From positions 21,176 to 85,175 of the forward strand of contig NZ_BMPQ01000037.1 in the NCBI RefSeq assembly GCF_014647675.1: DNA of 64,000 nt. The letters are read 5' to 3'. Numbering within the stretch: position 1 is the stretch's first letter; each line of letters starts with the position of its first letter. The DNA is from Streptomyces flaveus (GTDB lineage: Bacteria; Actinomycetota; Actinomycetes; Streptomycetales; Streptomycetaceae). A program made the translations under genes and the position numbers. Of the stretch, positions 15,599 through 22,743 are shown piece by piece. The notes beneath the pieces are model-generated. The model searched no databases. It was not told the origin of the DNA and saw only the letters and a program-made list of their open reading frames with translations.

Positions 15599-16555
15599 AT
15601 GACTTCTACGTACGCTGTACTTAGTGAAGGGCTCGAGAAGCGTTTCGGGGAGGTCCACGCTCTCCGGGGGCTGGACCTCGCGATCGCCGAGGGCACGGTC
15701 TGCGGGTTGCTCGGACCGAACGGCGCGGGCAAGACCACGGCCGTACGGGTCCTGACCACGCTGCTGCGGCCCGACGCGGGGTCCGCGCGGATCGCGGGGC
15801 ACGACCTCGTACGGGAGCCGGACGCGGTCCGTCGCGCCATCGGTGTGACGGGCCAGTTCGCCTCGGTCGACGGCGACCTCACGGGGCGGGAGAACCTGCG
15901 GCTCTTCGCGAAGCTGCGCCGCGCCCCGAAGGCGCACGCCCGCGCCGACGACCTCCTCGACCGCTTCGAGCTCACCGAAGCCGCGGGCCGGCTCGCGTCC
16001 ACCTACTCGGGCGGCATGCGGCGCCGCCTCGATCTGGCCGCAAGCCTGATCACGCGGCCCGCGGTGCTCTTCCTGGACGAGCCGACTACCGGGCTCGACC
16101 CCGCCAGCCGCAACCAGATCTGGCAAGCGGTACGTGACCTCGCCGCGGACGGTACGACGGTGCTGCTGACCACGCAGTACCTGGAGGAGGCCGATCAACT
16201 GGCCGACGACATCGCACTGCTGGACGAGGGCAGGGTCGCCCACAGCGGCTCACCGGCCACGCTCAAAGCACTCATCGGCTCGTACGCGGAAGTCGTCGTC
16301 GCCCACGCGGACGCCATGCCCCAGGCGGCGGTCGTGCTCGACCAGCTCACCGGCGGCGAACCACACTTCGACCACGAACGGCACGCCGTCGGCTCCGTCA
16401 CCACCGATCCGACGCTCACACTCCCCCGCCTGGTACGCGAACTCGACGCCGCGGGCGTGCCGCTGCTCGACGCGAGCCTGCGTCCGCCGAGCCTCGACGA
16501 CGTGTTCCTGCGACTGACCGACAGCCCGACCGACCGTAAGGACCTGGTGGCATGA
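15599..16555 (+). CDS. Drug-exporter ABC ATPase (DrrA-like)
   Basis: A 318-residue ATPase: Walker A GPNGAGKTTA, signature YSGGMRRRLDLAASL, Walker B AVLFLDEPTTGLDP, H-loop TTQYLEEADQLAD. The C-terminal extension ends in the RPPSLDDVFLRLTD motif that marks daunorubicin-resistance-type (DrrA) ATPases. With the permease overlapping at its end it would form an exporter for a hydrophobic compound. The ATG at 15599 (MTSTYAVLSEGLEKRFG) is preferred; an in-frame ATG at 15581 falls on the last base of the operator and lacks a ribosome site. No good ribosome site precedes 15599 either, so the transcript may be nearly leaderless. Confidence 0.92.
   Translation: MTSTYAVLSEGLEKRFGEVHALRGLDLAIAEGTVCGLLGPNGAGKTTAVRVLTTLLRPDAGSARIAGHDLVREPDAVRRAIGVTGQFASVDGDLTGRENLRLFAKLRRAPKAHARADDLLDRFELTEAAGRLASTYSGGMRRRLDLAASLITRPAVLFLDEPTTGLDPASRNQIWQAVRDLAADGTTVLLTTQYLEEADQLADDIALLDEGRVAHSGSPATLKALIGSYAEVVVAHADAMPQAAVVLDQLTGGEPHFDHERHAVGSVTTDPTLTLPRLVRELDAAGVPLLDASLRPPSLDDVFLRLTDSPTDRKDLVA
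15606..15624. promoter_or_regulatory. Second, degenerate operator copy inside the ATPase reading frame
   Basis: CTACGTAC-gct-GTACTTAG matches most of the palindrome at 15563-15581 and begins 7 bases after the ATPase start codon. The 43-base centre-to-centre spacing (four helical turns) would allow two dimers on one face. Whether it is bound is inference. Confidence 0.4.
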
Positions 16556-17334
16556 GCGCCCTCGCGTACGACACGACGGCCATGCTCGGCCGGCAGCTTC
16601 AGCGGGTCCGGCACAATCCCGGGCTGCTGATTCTCACTCAGACGATGCCGATCACGATGCTGCTGTTCTTCGGCTATGTATTCGGCAGCGCGCTCGCCAT
16701 GCCGGGCGCCGAGTACCGCTCATTCCTGGTGCCGGGGCTTTTGGTGGCGACCGCGGCGAACGGGATCATGACGGGGATGTTCGAGGCGGCCCGGGACTCG
16801 CACCGGGGCGTGATGGACCGCTTCCGTACGCTGCCGATGAGCCGGGCCGCGGTGCCGCTCGGCCAGGCGGCGTCCGATCTGGTGCTGACCACTGCGGGGA
16901 TGGTGCCGCTGCTGCTGGTCGGGCTCGCGGTGGGCTGGCGGATCGAGGGGACAGCGGCTGAGGCTGTGGCGGCCGTCGCCTTGCTGATGCTCTTCCGGTT
17001 CGCGATGACGTGGATCGGGATCCTGCTCGGGCTCGCGTCCCAGAGCGAGGAGGCAGCAGGGCAGTTGGGCGGGGCGACCTTCATCCTGCCGCTGCTGTCC
17101 AATGCGTACATCCCGACGGACAACCTGCCGGGCTGGCTGCGCACGGCGGCCGAGTGGAATCCCATCAGTGCGGTGACGACGGCGGTGCGGGATCTGTTCG
17201 GCAATGCGCCGGTGCCGGAGGGTGCCGCCTGGCCCGTGGCGCATCCGGTGGCGGGATCGCTGGCCTGGTGCGCGGTACTGATCGCCGTGTTCCTGCCGCT
17301 CGCCGTCCGCCGGTACGCGACCGGCGGACGCTGA
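16552..17334 (+). CDS. ABC-2 type membrane permease (DrrB-like)
   Basis: A 260-residue protein with about six membrane segments. The ABC-2 pattern is clear: QTMPITMLLFFGYVFGSAL, SHRGVMDRFRTLPMSRAAVPLGQAASDL (cytoplasmic coupling helix region) and FILPLLSNAYIPTDNLPGWLRTAAEWNPISAV. It overlaps the ATPase stop by four bases (ATGA), so translation is coupled and the two form one exporter under the divergent TetR regulator. Confidence 0.93.
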   Translation: MSALAYDTTAMLGRQLQRVRHNPGLLILTQTMPITMLLFFGYVFGSALAMPGAEYRSFLVPGLLVATAANGIMTGMFEAARDSHRGVMDRFRTLPMSRAAVPLGQAASDLVLTTAGMVPLLLVGLAVGWRIEGTAAEAVAAVALLMLFRFAMTWIGILLGLASQSEEAAGQLGGATFILPLLSNAYIPTDNLPGWLRTAAEWNPISAVTTAVRDLFGNAPVPEGAAWPVAHPVAGSLAWCAVLIAVFLPLAVRRYATGGR

Positions 17335-17433
17335 GCGTCAACTCCTGTGCCTGCGTGATGCGTTCGCACCGCGGGTGGGAAGCGGGTGCGAAGGTGTTCG
17401 GGTCGGTTGCCGGTCAGTGACCGGGGTCGCTGA

Positions 17434-17703
17434 TCAGCGGCCGCCGAACAGGGATCGGCGCAGTCGACGCAGGGGGGCGAAGAGCGAGACCCGCCGCACT
17501 CGTGCGCGCCTGCTGTTGCGCTCCTGTGTGTGATCACGTGCGGTGAGCTCACGCATCAGTGAGGTCGCCTCGGTCGTCTCTCCCTGCGGGATGGCGGGGC
17601 CACCCAGCACCGAGAGATGGCGGTCGAGGCGCGAACTGGTCGCGCTGCTCCCGCAGGTGATCGCAGGGACTCGCGCCCTGCCACGCACTGTTATCTGTTC
17701 CAT
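17434..17703 (-). CDS. Small basic hypothetical protein
   Basis: An 89-residue protein, MEQITVRGRARVPAITCGSS..., ending in the very basic tail RARVRRVSLFAPLRRLRRSLFGGR. The C-terminal part looks like an amphipathic cationic helix that could lie on a membrane or bind nucleic acid. No signal peptide or known domain is recognised. The ATG at 17703 follows GGGAG by four bases; an in-frame ATG at 17718 would add five residues (MGGSD). It is convergent to the ABC permease gene. I recall similar short proteins in other streptomycetes, but no function. Confidence 0.6.
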   Translation of the reverse strand: MEQITVRGRARVPAITCGSSATSSRLDRHLSVLGGPAIPQGETTEATSLMRELTARDHTQERNSRRARVRRVSLFAPLRRLRRSLFGGR

Positions 17704-17829
17704 GTCACTCCCACCCATACGAGGGCACCCGGCCCGGGCAGGTTAACCCTATCGCTCCCTCATGACACTCGTGTATCCCGGGCGCAGGATTCACCTTCTT
17801 CGTAAGGCCGTTGACGATTACTCTGACGA

Positions 17830-18645
17830 TTACTCTCCGAATCCAACCGAATTCAGGGCGAGTTGGACAACTGGGGCAGATGTGGGCTGTGGAGAGCCGC
17901 CCTGCGGCTCGACGGTGACGGCGAGTGAGGTCGCGTCCGGATTCAAGTCGGTGGCGAGCAAGGGCGTGTCGCCGTCGAACAGGCCCAGGGAGCGCGGTTG
18001 GACCTCTGGTCGCATGAGCCACAGTTGGTGAACCCTTCCGTTCGTAGGTCTGCCGAGGCCCGCGGGTGTGACCACGGCGGCGCGCTCCGAGGCGGACGCG
18101 ACGACGTTGATGCTCTGGCCGTTCGCGACCTGTCCGGCGCTCGCGGCGGCGTCCGGCGCCGCGAGAATGTTGGCGATCTCACGTGCCTGGGTCCGCTCCT
18201 GGTCGAGCTGGTCCTGGGTGCGGGAGGCCTGGACGCCGAACAGCGCGGCGACGACGAGCGCCGCCGCGGCAGTGGTGGCGGCGAGCGGGGACAACAGGCC
18301 GTGCAGCCGCGAGGGGCGCGGCCGCTGTGCACGCATCCCGGGCAGCGGCTGCTGTGCGGCGCGCGGGTGCGGCTGCGGCCCCAGGGCGGTCTGCCCCGGC
18401 GCGGCCTCCTGGGGTGTGGTCCGTACGGCCATGAGGACCCGGTTGCGCATCGCGGCCGGGGCCGGGGCGGCCGTGTTCCAGGCGAGGCGGACCGCGTCCT
18501 CGCGCAGGAGGCGCACCTCGGCGGCGCAGCTGTCGCAGCGCTTCAGGTGCTTCTCGAAACGCTGGTGTTCGCGGGGTTCCAGCGCGTCGAGGGCGTACGG
18601 GGCGGCCAGCGAGTGCATTTCGCTGCGCCTGAAGAGGACGGTCAT
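17830..18645 (-). CDS. rskA: Anti-sigma factor, RskA type (zinc-associated domain)
   Basis: A 271-residue single-pass membrane protein. The N-terminal cytoplasmic anti-sigma domain includes HSLAAPYALDALEPREHQRFEKHLKRCDSC, with the HxxxCxxC zinc-binding motif. One membrane segment follows near residues 120-150 (SPLAATTAAAALVVAALFGVQ). The extracytoplasmic RskA domain is seen in GLGRPTNGRVHQLWLM and TPLLATDLNPDATSLAVTVEPQGGS. It would hold the preceding ECF sigma factor inactive until regulated proteolysis releases it. Its start overlaps the sigma stop (ATGA) with GGAGG 7 bases ahead, giving coupled translation. The ATG at 18663 is rejected since it lies inside the sigma gene without need. Confidence 0.93.
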   Translation of the reverse strand: MTVLFRRSEMHSLAAPYALDALEPREHQRFEKHLKRCDSCAAEVRLLREDAVRLAWNTAAPAPAAMRNRVLMAVRTTPQEAAPGQTALGPQPHPRAAQQPLPGMRAQRPRPSRLHGLLSPLAATTAAAALVVAALFGVQASRTQDQLDQERTQAREIANILAAPDAAASAGQVANGQSINVVASASERAAVVTPAGLGRPTNGRVHQLWLMRPEVQPRSLGLFDGDTPLLATDLNPDATSLAVTVEPQGGSPQPTSAPVVQLALNSVGFGE

Positions 18646-19184
18646 ACGGCACCTCCCAGGCATTCGCGCAGCCGCGTGAGTCCGTCGCGCATGCGCGTCT
18701 TGACCGTGCCGAGCGGCAAGGAGAGCCGCTCGGCCACTTCACGGTACGTGTAGCCGTCGTAGTAGGCGAGAGTGACGGACTGGCGTTGCAGTGCGGTGAG
18801 CCGGTCCAGGCAGCGGCGTACCCATTCGCGTTCGAGACCGGCCTCGACCTCCTCGGCGACCTGGTCGAAGGCGGGTCCGCTGGCACGCTGGGCCTCACGC
18901 ATCTCGCGTTCGCCGGCCGCGCGGGCGCTGCGGACCCTGTCGACCGCGCGGCGGTGCGCGAGGGTGAGGACCCAGGCGAGGGCGCTGCCTCGGCCGGGGT
19001 CGTAGCGGGCGGCGGAGCGCCAGAGTTCGAGGAGCACCTCCTGGGCCACCTCCTCCGACTGGGCCGGGTCCCGCACCACGCGGCGCACCAGACCGAAGAC
19101 CGGTCCGGACACCAGTCCGTACAGATCCTCGAAAGCCTTCTGGTCGCCTTTGGCCACGAGCACCAGAAGTTCGTCCGCCTGCAC
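18642..19184 (-). CDS. sigK: ECF RNA polymerase sigma factor, SigK-like
   Basis: A 180-residue ECF sigma factor. Region 2 is KAFEDLYGLVSGPVFGLVRRVVRDPAQSEEVAQEVLLELWR, a linker follows, and region 4 is RLTALQRQSVTLAYYDGYTYREVAERLSLPLGTVKTRMRDGLTRLRE. Pairing with an RskA-type anti-sigma factor places it in the SigK group. The GTG at 19184 (VQADELLVLVAKGDQ) is chosen because ECF factors of this group start here; the frame is open upstream, but that region holds a promoter-like element (19234-19260) matching mycobacterial SigK hexamers. Autoregulation, and activation of the divergent DUF4331 gene, are likely but inferred. Confidence 0.9.
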   Translation of the reverse strand: MQADELLVLVAKGDQKAFEDLYGLVSGPVFGLVRRVVRDPAQSEEVAQEVLLELWRSAARYDPGRGSALAWVLTLAHRRAVDRVRSARAAGEREMREAQRASGPAFDQVAEEVEAGLEREWVRRCLDRLTALQRQSVTLAYYDGYTYREVAERLSLPLGTVKTRMRDGLTRLRECLGGAV

Positions 19185-19233
19185 CCGTAACCCCCTCTCC
19201 CGGCCGCGTGTCGGCCTGTCCCGACAGTCAAGC

Positions 19234-19260
19234 ATTCGGCGCGGGCACCCGTTCGGATGG
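19234..19260 (-). promoter_or_regulatory. SigK-like promoter of the sigK-rskA operon
   Basis: On the minus strand CCATCC (19260-19255), a 15-base spacer and CCGAAT (19239-19234) are exact copies of the -35 and -10 hexamers described for mycobacterial SigK, although the spacer is shorter than the ~17 bases I recall there. The -10 ends 50 bases before the sigK GTG. It suggests autoregulation. Confidence 0.55.
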
Positions 19261-19303
19261 GTCCACAGATCAACTCGTCGAAAAACACAGGTGAAACTCA
19301 AAC

Positions 19304-19330
19304 CAATCCGCCCGCCCGACGGCACCGAAT
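19304..19330 (+). promoter_or_regulatory. SigK-like promoter of the DUF4331 gene
   Basis: CAATCC (19304-19309), a 15-base spacer and CCGAAT (19325-19330) face right toward the DUF4331 gene. Spacer length and both hexamers (one mismatch) match the divergent element at 19234-19260. The -10 lies 116 bases before the start codon. Confidence 0.55.
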
Positions 19331-19446
19331 GGCGTGTGTCAGGCAACAAAACACGCGGCAACGAGCGCCAGGGCCGAGCGGACCACACCGTCCGTCGCCT
19401 CTCGCCAGAACCGCGGGAACGCAGCTTGTAACAGAGGACGGACGGC

Positions 19447-21006
19447 ATGACACCTAACATCCGCAGGATCGTGGGACACAGGAGCCTCACGACCCTCGTC
19501 TGTGGGGCGCTGGCTGCCGGGGGGCTAGCAGCCGCCGGCGTGACCGCGCTCGAACCGGAAGAGGCGACTGCCTCCAGCCACCGGGAGGCCCCGCTGATCT
19601 CGGGGACGCCGCAGTTCGACAACACGGACCTGTACGCGTTCGCGAGCCCCGACACCCCGGACACGACGACGATCGTGGCGAACGTGATCCCGTTCGAGGA
19701 GCCGGCGGGCGGACCGAACTTCTACACGTTCGCGGAGGACGCCCAGTACGACATCCACATCGACAAGGACGGGGACGCGCAGGGCGATCTGCTGTTCCGG
19801 TACACGTTCGACACGCACGTCAAGAACGACAAGAGCTTCCTGTACAACACGGGGCCGGTCGAGAGCCTGGACGACCCCGACCTGAACATCACGCAGACCT
19901 ACGACCTCCAGCTGCTGCAGCTGAAGGACCAGAAGGCCGTGAAGCGGACGTACGTCGCGGACGATGTGCCGGTCGCGCCGTCGAACGTCGGCAAGGCGTC
20001 GATGCCGGACTACGCCAAGCTGCGTGACCAGGCGGTCAAGGAGCTGGGGTCGTACGACGCCAAGACCTTCGCGGGTCAGGCGGACGACCCGTTCTTCGCG
20101 GACCTGCGGGTCTTCGACCTGCTGTACGGCGGGAACCTGTCGGAGGTCGGCAACGACACCCTCAAGGAATACAACGTCAACTCCATCGCCCTGCAGCTGC
20201 CGAACGAGTTCATCCAGGAGTCGGCCAAGCAGCCGGTCGTCGGGATCTGGGCGACCACGAACCGCAAGGGCGCGGACGGGCACTTCCGGCAGGTCTCGCG
20301 GCTCGGTAACCCGCTGGTGAACGAGGTCGTCAACCCGATCAAGGACAAGGACACGTTCAACGCGTCCGCTCCGTGGGACGACGCGCAGTTCCTCAAGAAC
20401 GTGACCGAACCGGAGCTGCCGAAGCTCATCGAGGCGATCTACAAGATCCCTGCGCCGGACGAGCCCAGGAACGACCTCGTGGACGTCTTCCTGAAGGGTG
20501 TTCCGGACCTCAACCAGCCGCCGCACGTACGGCCTTCGGAGATGCTGCGGCTCAACACCTCGATCAAGCCGGCGGCCGAACCGAAGCGGCTCGGTGTGCT
20601 GGACGGCGACAACGCGGGCTTCCCCAACGGGCGTCGGCTCACCGACGACGTGATCGACGCCTCGCTTCAGGTCGTCGAGGGTGAACTGCTCGGCGCCAAG
20701 AACGACTTGGGCGACGCGGTCGACAAGAACGACAAGGACTTCGAGAAGGCCTTCCCGTACGTCGCTCTGCCGACCGAGGGTTCGCGCGGTCCGCTGGCCA
20801 AGGGTACGGACGGCACCAAGGGCGACGTACGCAACCAGCTCGGCGACGCGCTGACGCCGGCGGGCACGAGCAGCGGCAACATCGGCGGCATGGACGACAC
20901 CACGCTGATCGCCGTGTCGGCGGTGTCGGGCGCGGCCGGCTTCCTGCTGATCGGCACGGGGCTCATGTGGTGGCGCAGCCGACGGCGGATGAGCGGCTAC
21001 TACTAG
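19447..21006 (+). CDS. DUF4331-domain surface protein
   Basis: A 519-residue exported protein. The N-terminal signal region is RSLTTLVCGALAAGGLAAAGV; then comes the family's opening ASSHREAPLISGTPQFDNTDLYAFASPD, long stretches such as YTFAEDAQYDIHIDKDGDAQGDLLFRYTF and FDLLYGGNLSEVGNDTLKEYNVNSIALQLP, and a C-terminal membrane anchor (AVSAVSGAAGFLLIGTGLMWWRSRRR). It should sit on the outer face of the cytoplasmic membrane. The family has no known biochemical role. It diverges from the sigma/anti-sigma pair and is followed by a TPR protein and a metal permease gene. A SigK-like promoter candidate lies at 19304-19330. Confidence 0.9.
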   Translation: MTPNIRRIVGHRSLTTLVCGALAAGGLAAAGVTALEPEEATASSHREAPLISGTPQFDNTDLYAFASPDTPDTTTIVANVIPFEEPAGGPNFYTFAEDAQYDIHIDKDGDAQGDLLFRYTFDTHVKNDKSFLYNTGPVESLDDPDLNITQTYDLQLLQLKDQKAVKRTYVADDVPVAPSNVGKASMPDYAKLRDQAVKELGSYDAKTFAGQADDPFFADLRVFDLLYGGNLSEVGNDTLKEYNVNSIALQLPNEFIQESAKQPVVGIWATTNRKGADGHFRQVSRLGNPLVNEVVNPIKDKDTFNASAPWDDAQFLKNVTEPELPKLIEAIYKIPAPDEPRNDLVDVFLKGVPDLNQPPHVRPSEMLRLNTSIKPAAEPKRLGVLDGDNAGFPNGRRLTDDVIDASLQVVEGELLGAKNDLGDAVDKNDKDFEKAFPYVALPTEGSRGPLAKGTDGTKGDVRNQLGDALTPAGTSSGNIGGMDDTTLIAVSAVSGAAGFLLIGTGLMWWRSRRRMSGYY

Positions 21007-21033
21007 CCGCTCCGCGGAAGGGCGGTTCGGAAC

Positions 21034-21102
21034 TGCGGGTCCGTTGTGGCTGGTCGCGCCCACGCGGCGGAGCCGCAAAGCGGATACAGCCCCGCGCCCC
21101 TG
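21034..21102. repeat. Interrupted copy of the intergenic repeat arm
   Basis: TGCGGG.CCGTTGTGGCTGGTCGCGCC followed, after a 29-base insert containing its own small palindrome (GCGGCGGAGCCGC), by CCCCGCGCCCCTG. The two outer pieces equal the two halves of the terminal arm at 13249-13291. Confidence 0.6.
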
Positions 21103-21133
21103 AAGGGGCCTGCGGCCTCCTTCGGGGCGCGGG
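21091..21133. terminator. Hairpin terminator after the DUF4331 gene
   Basis: CCCGCGCCCCtGAAGG pairs with CCTTCGGGGCGCGGG around a short loop, giving a GC-rich stem of about 15 bp without a U tract, as is usual in Streptomyces. It lies 85 bases after the DUF4331 stop and partly overlaps the repeat arm at 21034-21102. Confidence 0.6.
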
Positions 21134-21252
21134 TACCGCACCGGACTTCTTAGCCACCCCCAAACTGGCGCGGCCCGCAACCACCATCCCCCACGGCGCG
21201 GGCCGCGCCTTCACCCCGTACAACCGCACCTTCAGGACATTGAGGAGAGGGC

Positions 21253-22743
21253 ATGTCCCCGCGCAAGACCGAGGACGGCGCCACCGAGCCCGACCAGCAG
21301 GCGGCTTCCACCGATGCCTCCGCGCCCGCCGAGGGCGAGGACACTCCCCAAGCCACGGAGGAGCCCACACCGGGCGCCGCCCCGGGTCGCCCCGAGGCGG
21401 CGCCGGAATCGCGGAGGGCTCGGGTGGTGCGGCTGGCCGCTTGTGCTGTTGCCCTCGCCGTTGCGATGACCGCCGGAGCCGTCGTGATGGGGTCCCGGGA
21501 TGATGGTGGGGTGAGGGCCGTGGCCTCCGTGCCCGGGACTGCGCCCGAGTTGTTGGCGGGGGGCAATCTGAACGACAGCATCTCCGCGCTTCAGGGGCAT
21601 CTGAAGGCGCAGCCCAAGGACTTCAGCGGGTGGGCCACGCTCGGTGTCGCGTACGTCGAACAGGCGCGCACCAACGGCGACCCGTCGCGGTATCCGCAGG
21701 CGCAGCGCGCGCTGGACCGTTCGCTGAAGCTGCGGCCCGACAACGACCCGGCGCTCGCGGGCCGGGCGGCGCTGGCCGCCGCGCGGCACGACTTCCCCGG
21801 GGCGCTGCGGTACTCGGACGACGCGCTGGAGCAGAACCCGTACAACGAGCGGGCGTTGTCCTCGCGGATCGACGCCCTGGTCGAACTCGGCCGCTACGAC
21901 GAGGCGTCGAAGGCCTCCGACGAGGCCGACGCCCGTCGCCCCGGCATCCCCGTGTTCACCCGGTACGCCTACGTACGCGAGCTGCGCGGCGACGTACCCA
22001 CCGCGCGGCGCGTCCTGGAGCAGGCGCTCACCAGTGCCACCGCCCCCGGAGACGTGGCGTACGTGGCGACCTCGCTCGGCCAGCTCGCCTGGCGTGAGGG
22101 CGAGTACGAGACCGCGCTGAAGCACTACGCGCGGGCGCTGCGGGCCGACAGCACGTACCTCCCCGCTCTGGAGGGCCGCGCCCGCGCCCAGGCCGCGAGC
22201 GGCGACCAGGCGGCGGCGATCCGCGGCATGGAGGAGGTCGTGGCCGGCTTCCCGTTGCCCGGCCCGCTGGTCGCGCTGGGCGAGTTGTACGAGGCCCGCG
22301 GCGCCGAGGGCGACAAGACGAAGGCCCGCGACCAGTACGCCCTGGTCGACGCGTGGACCGCGCTGGCCCGCGCGAACGGCGTCAACGCCGACCTCGACAC
22401 GGCCCTCGCGGCGGCGGACCACGGCGACCGCAAGTCCGCCCTGCGCGCCGCGAAGGCGGAGTGGGACCGCCGCGAGACCGTGCACACCGCGGACGCCCTA
22501 GCCTGGGCCCTGCACGTCAACGGCCGCGACGAGGAAGCCCTCCCCTACGCCCGCCGCGCCACGGCCACCGGCTACCGGGACGCCACCTTCCTCTACCACC
22601 GCGGCATGATCGAACACGCCAACGGCAACGAGAAGGAAGCCCGCGACAGCCTGTCGTCGGCACTGGAACTCAACCCGGGCTTCTCCCCGGTGGGAGCGAA
22701 GGCGGCCCGTACGGCCCTGGACGAGCTGGGCGGTGCCAAGTGA
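21253..22743 (+). CDS. TPR-repeat membrane-anchored protein
   Basis: A 496-residue protein. The N-terminal 55 residues are acidic and Pro/Ala-rich, one membrane segment follows (about 61-80, LAACAVALAVAMTAGAVVMG), and the rest is a series of tetratricopeptide repeats, for example LDRSLKLRPDNDPALAGRAALAAAR, YSDDALEQNPYNERALSSRIDAL and ALKHYARALRADSTYLPALEGRA. TPR arrays bind partner proteins, here probably outside the membrane. A GAGGAGAGGG ribosome site precedes the ATG. It overlaps the next gene, a NicO-type permease (GTGA), so both are translated together. Role unknown; the coupling suggests a scaffold for metal handling at the cell surface. Confidence 0.85.
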   Translation: MSPRKTEDGATEPDQQAASTDASAPAEGEDTPQATEEPTPGAAPGRPEAAPESRRARVVRLAACAVALAVAMTAGAVVMGSRDDGGVRAVASVPGTAPELLAGGNLNDSISALQGHLKAQPKDFSGWATLGVAYVEQARTNGDPSRYPQAQRALDRSLKLRPDNDPALAGRAALAAARHDFPGALRYSDDALEQNPYNERALSSRIDALVELGRYDEASKASDEADARRPGIPVFTRYAYVRELRGDVPTARRVLEQALTSATAPGDVAYVATSLGQLAWREGEYETALKHYARALRADSTYLPALEGRARAQAASGDQAAAIRGMEEVVAGFPLPGPLVALGELYEARGAEGDKTKARDQYALVDAWTALARANGVNADLDTALAAADHGDRKSALRAAKAEWDRRETVHTADALAWALHVNGRDEEALPYARRATATGYRDATFLYHRGMIEHANGNEKEARDSLSSALELNPGFSPVGAKAARTALDELGGAK

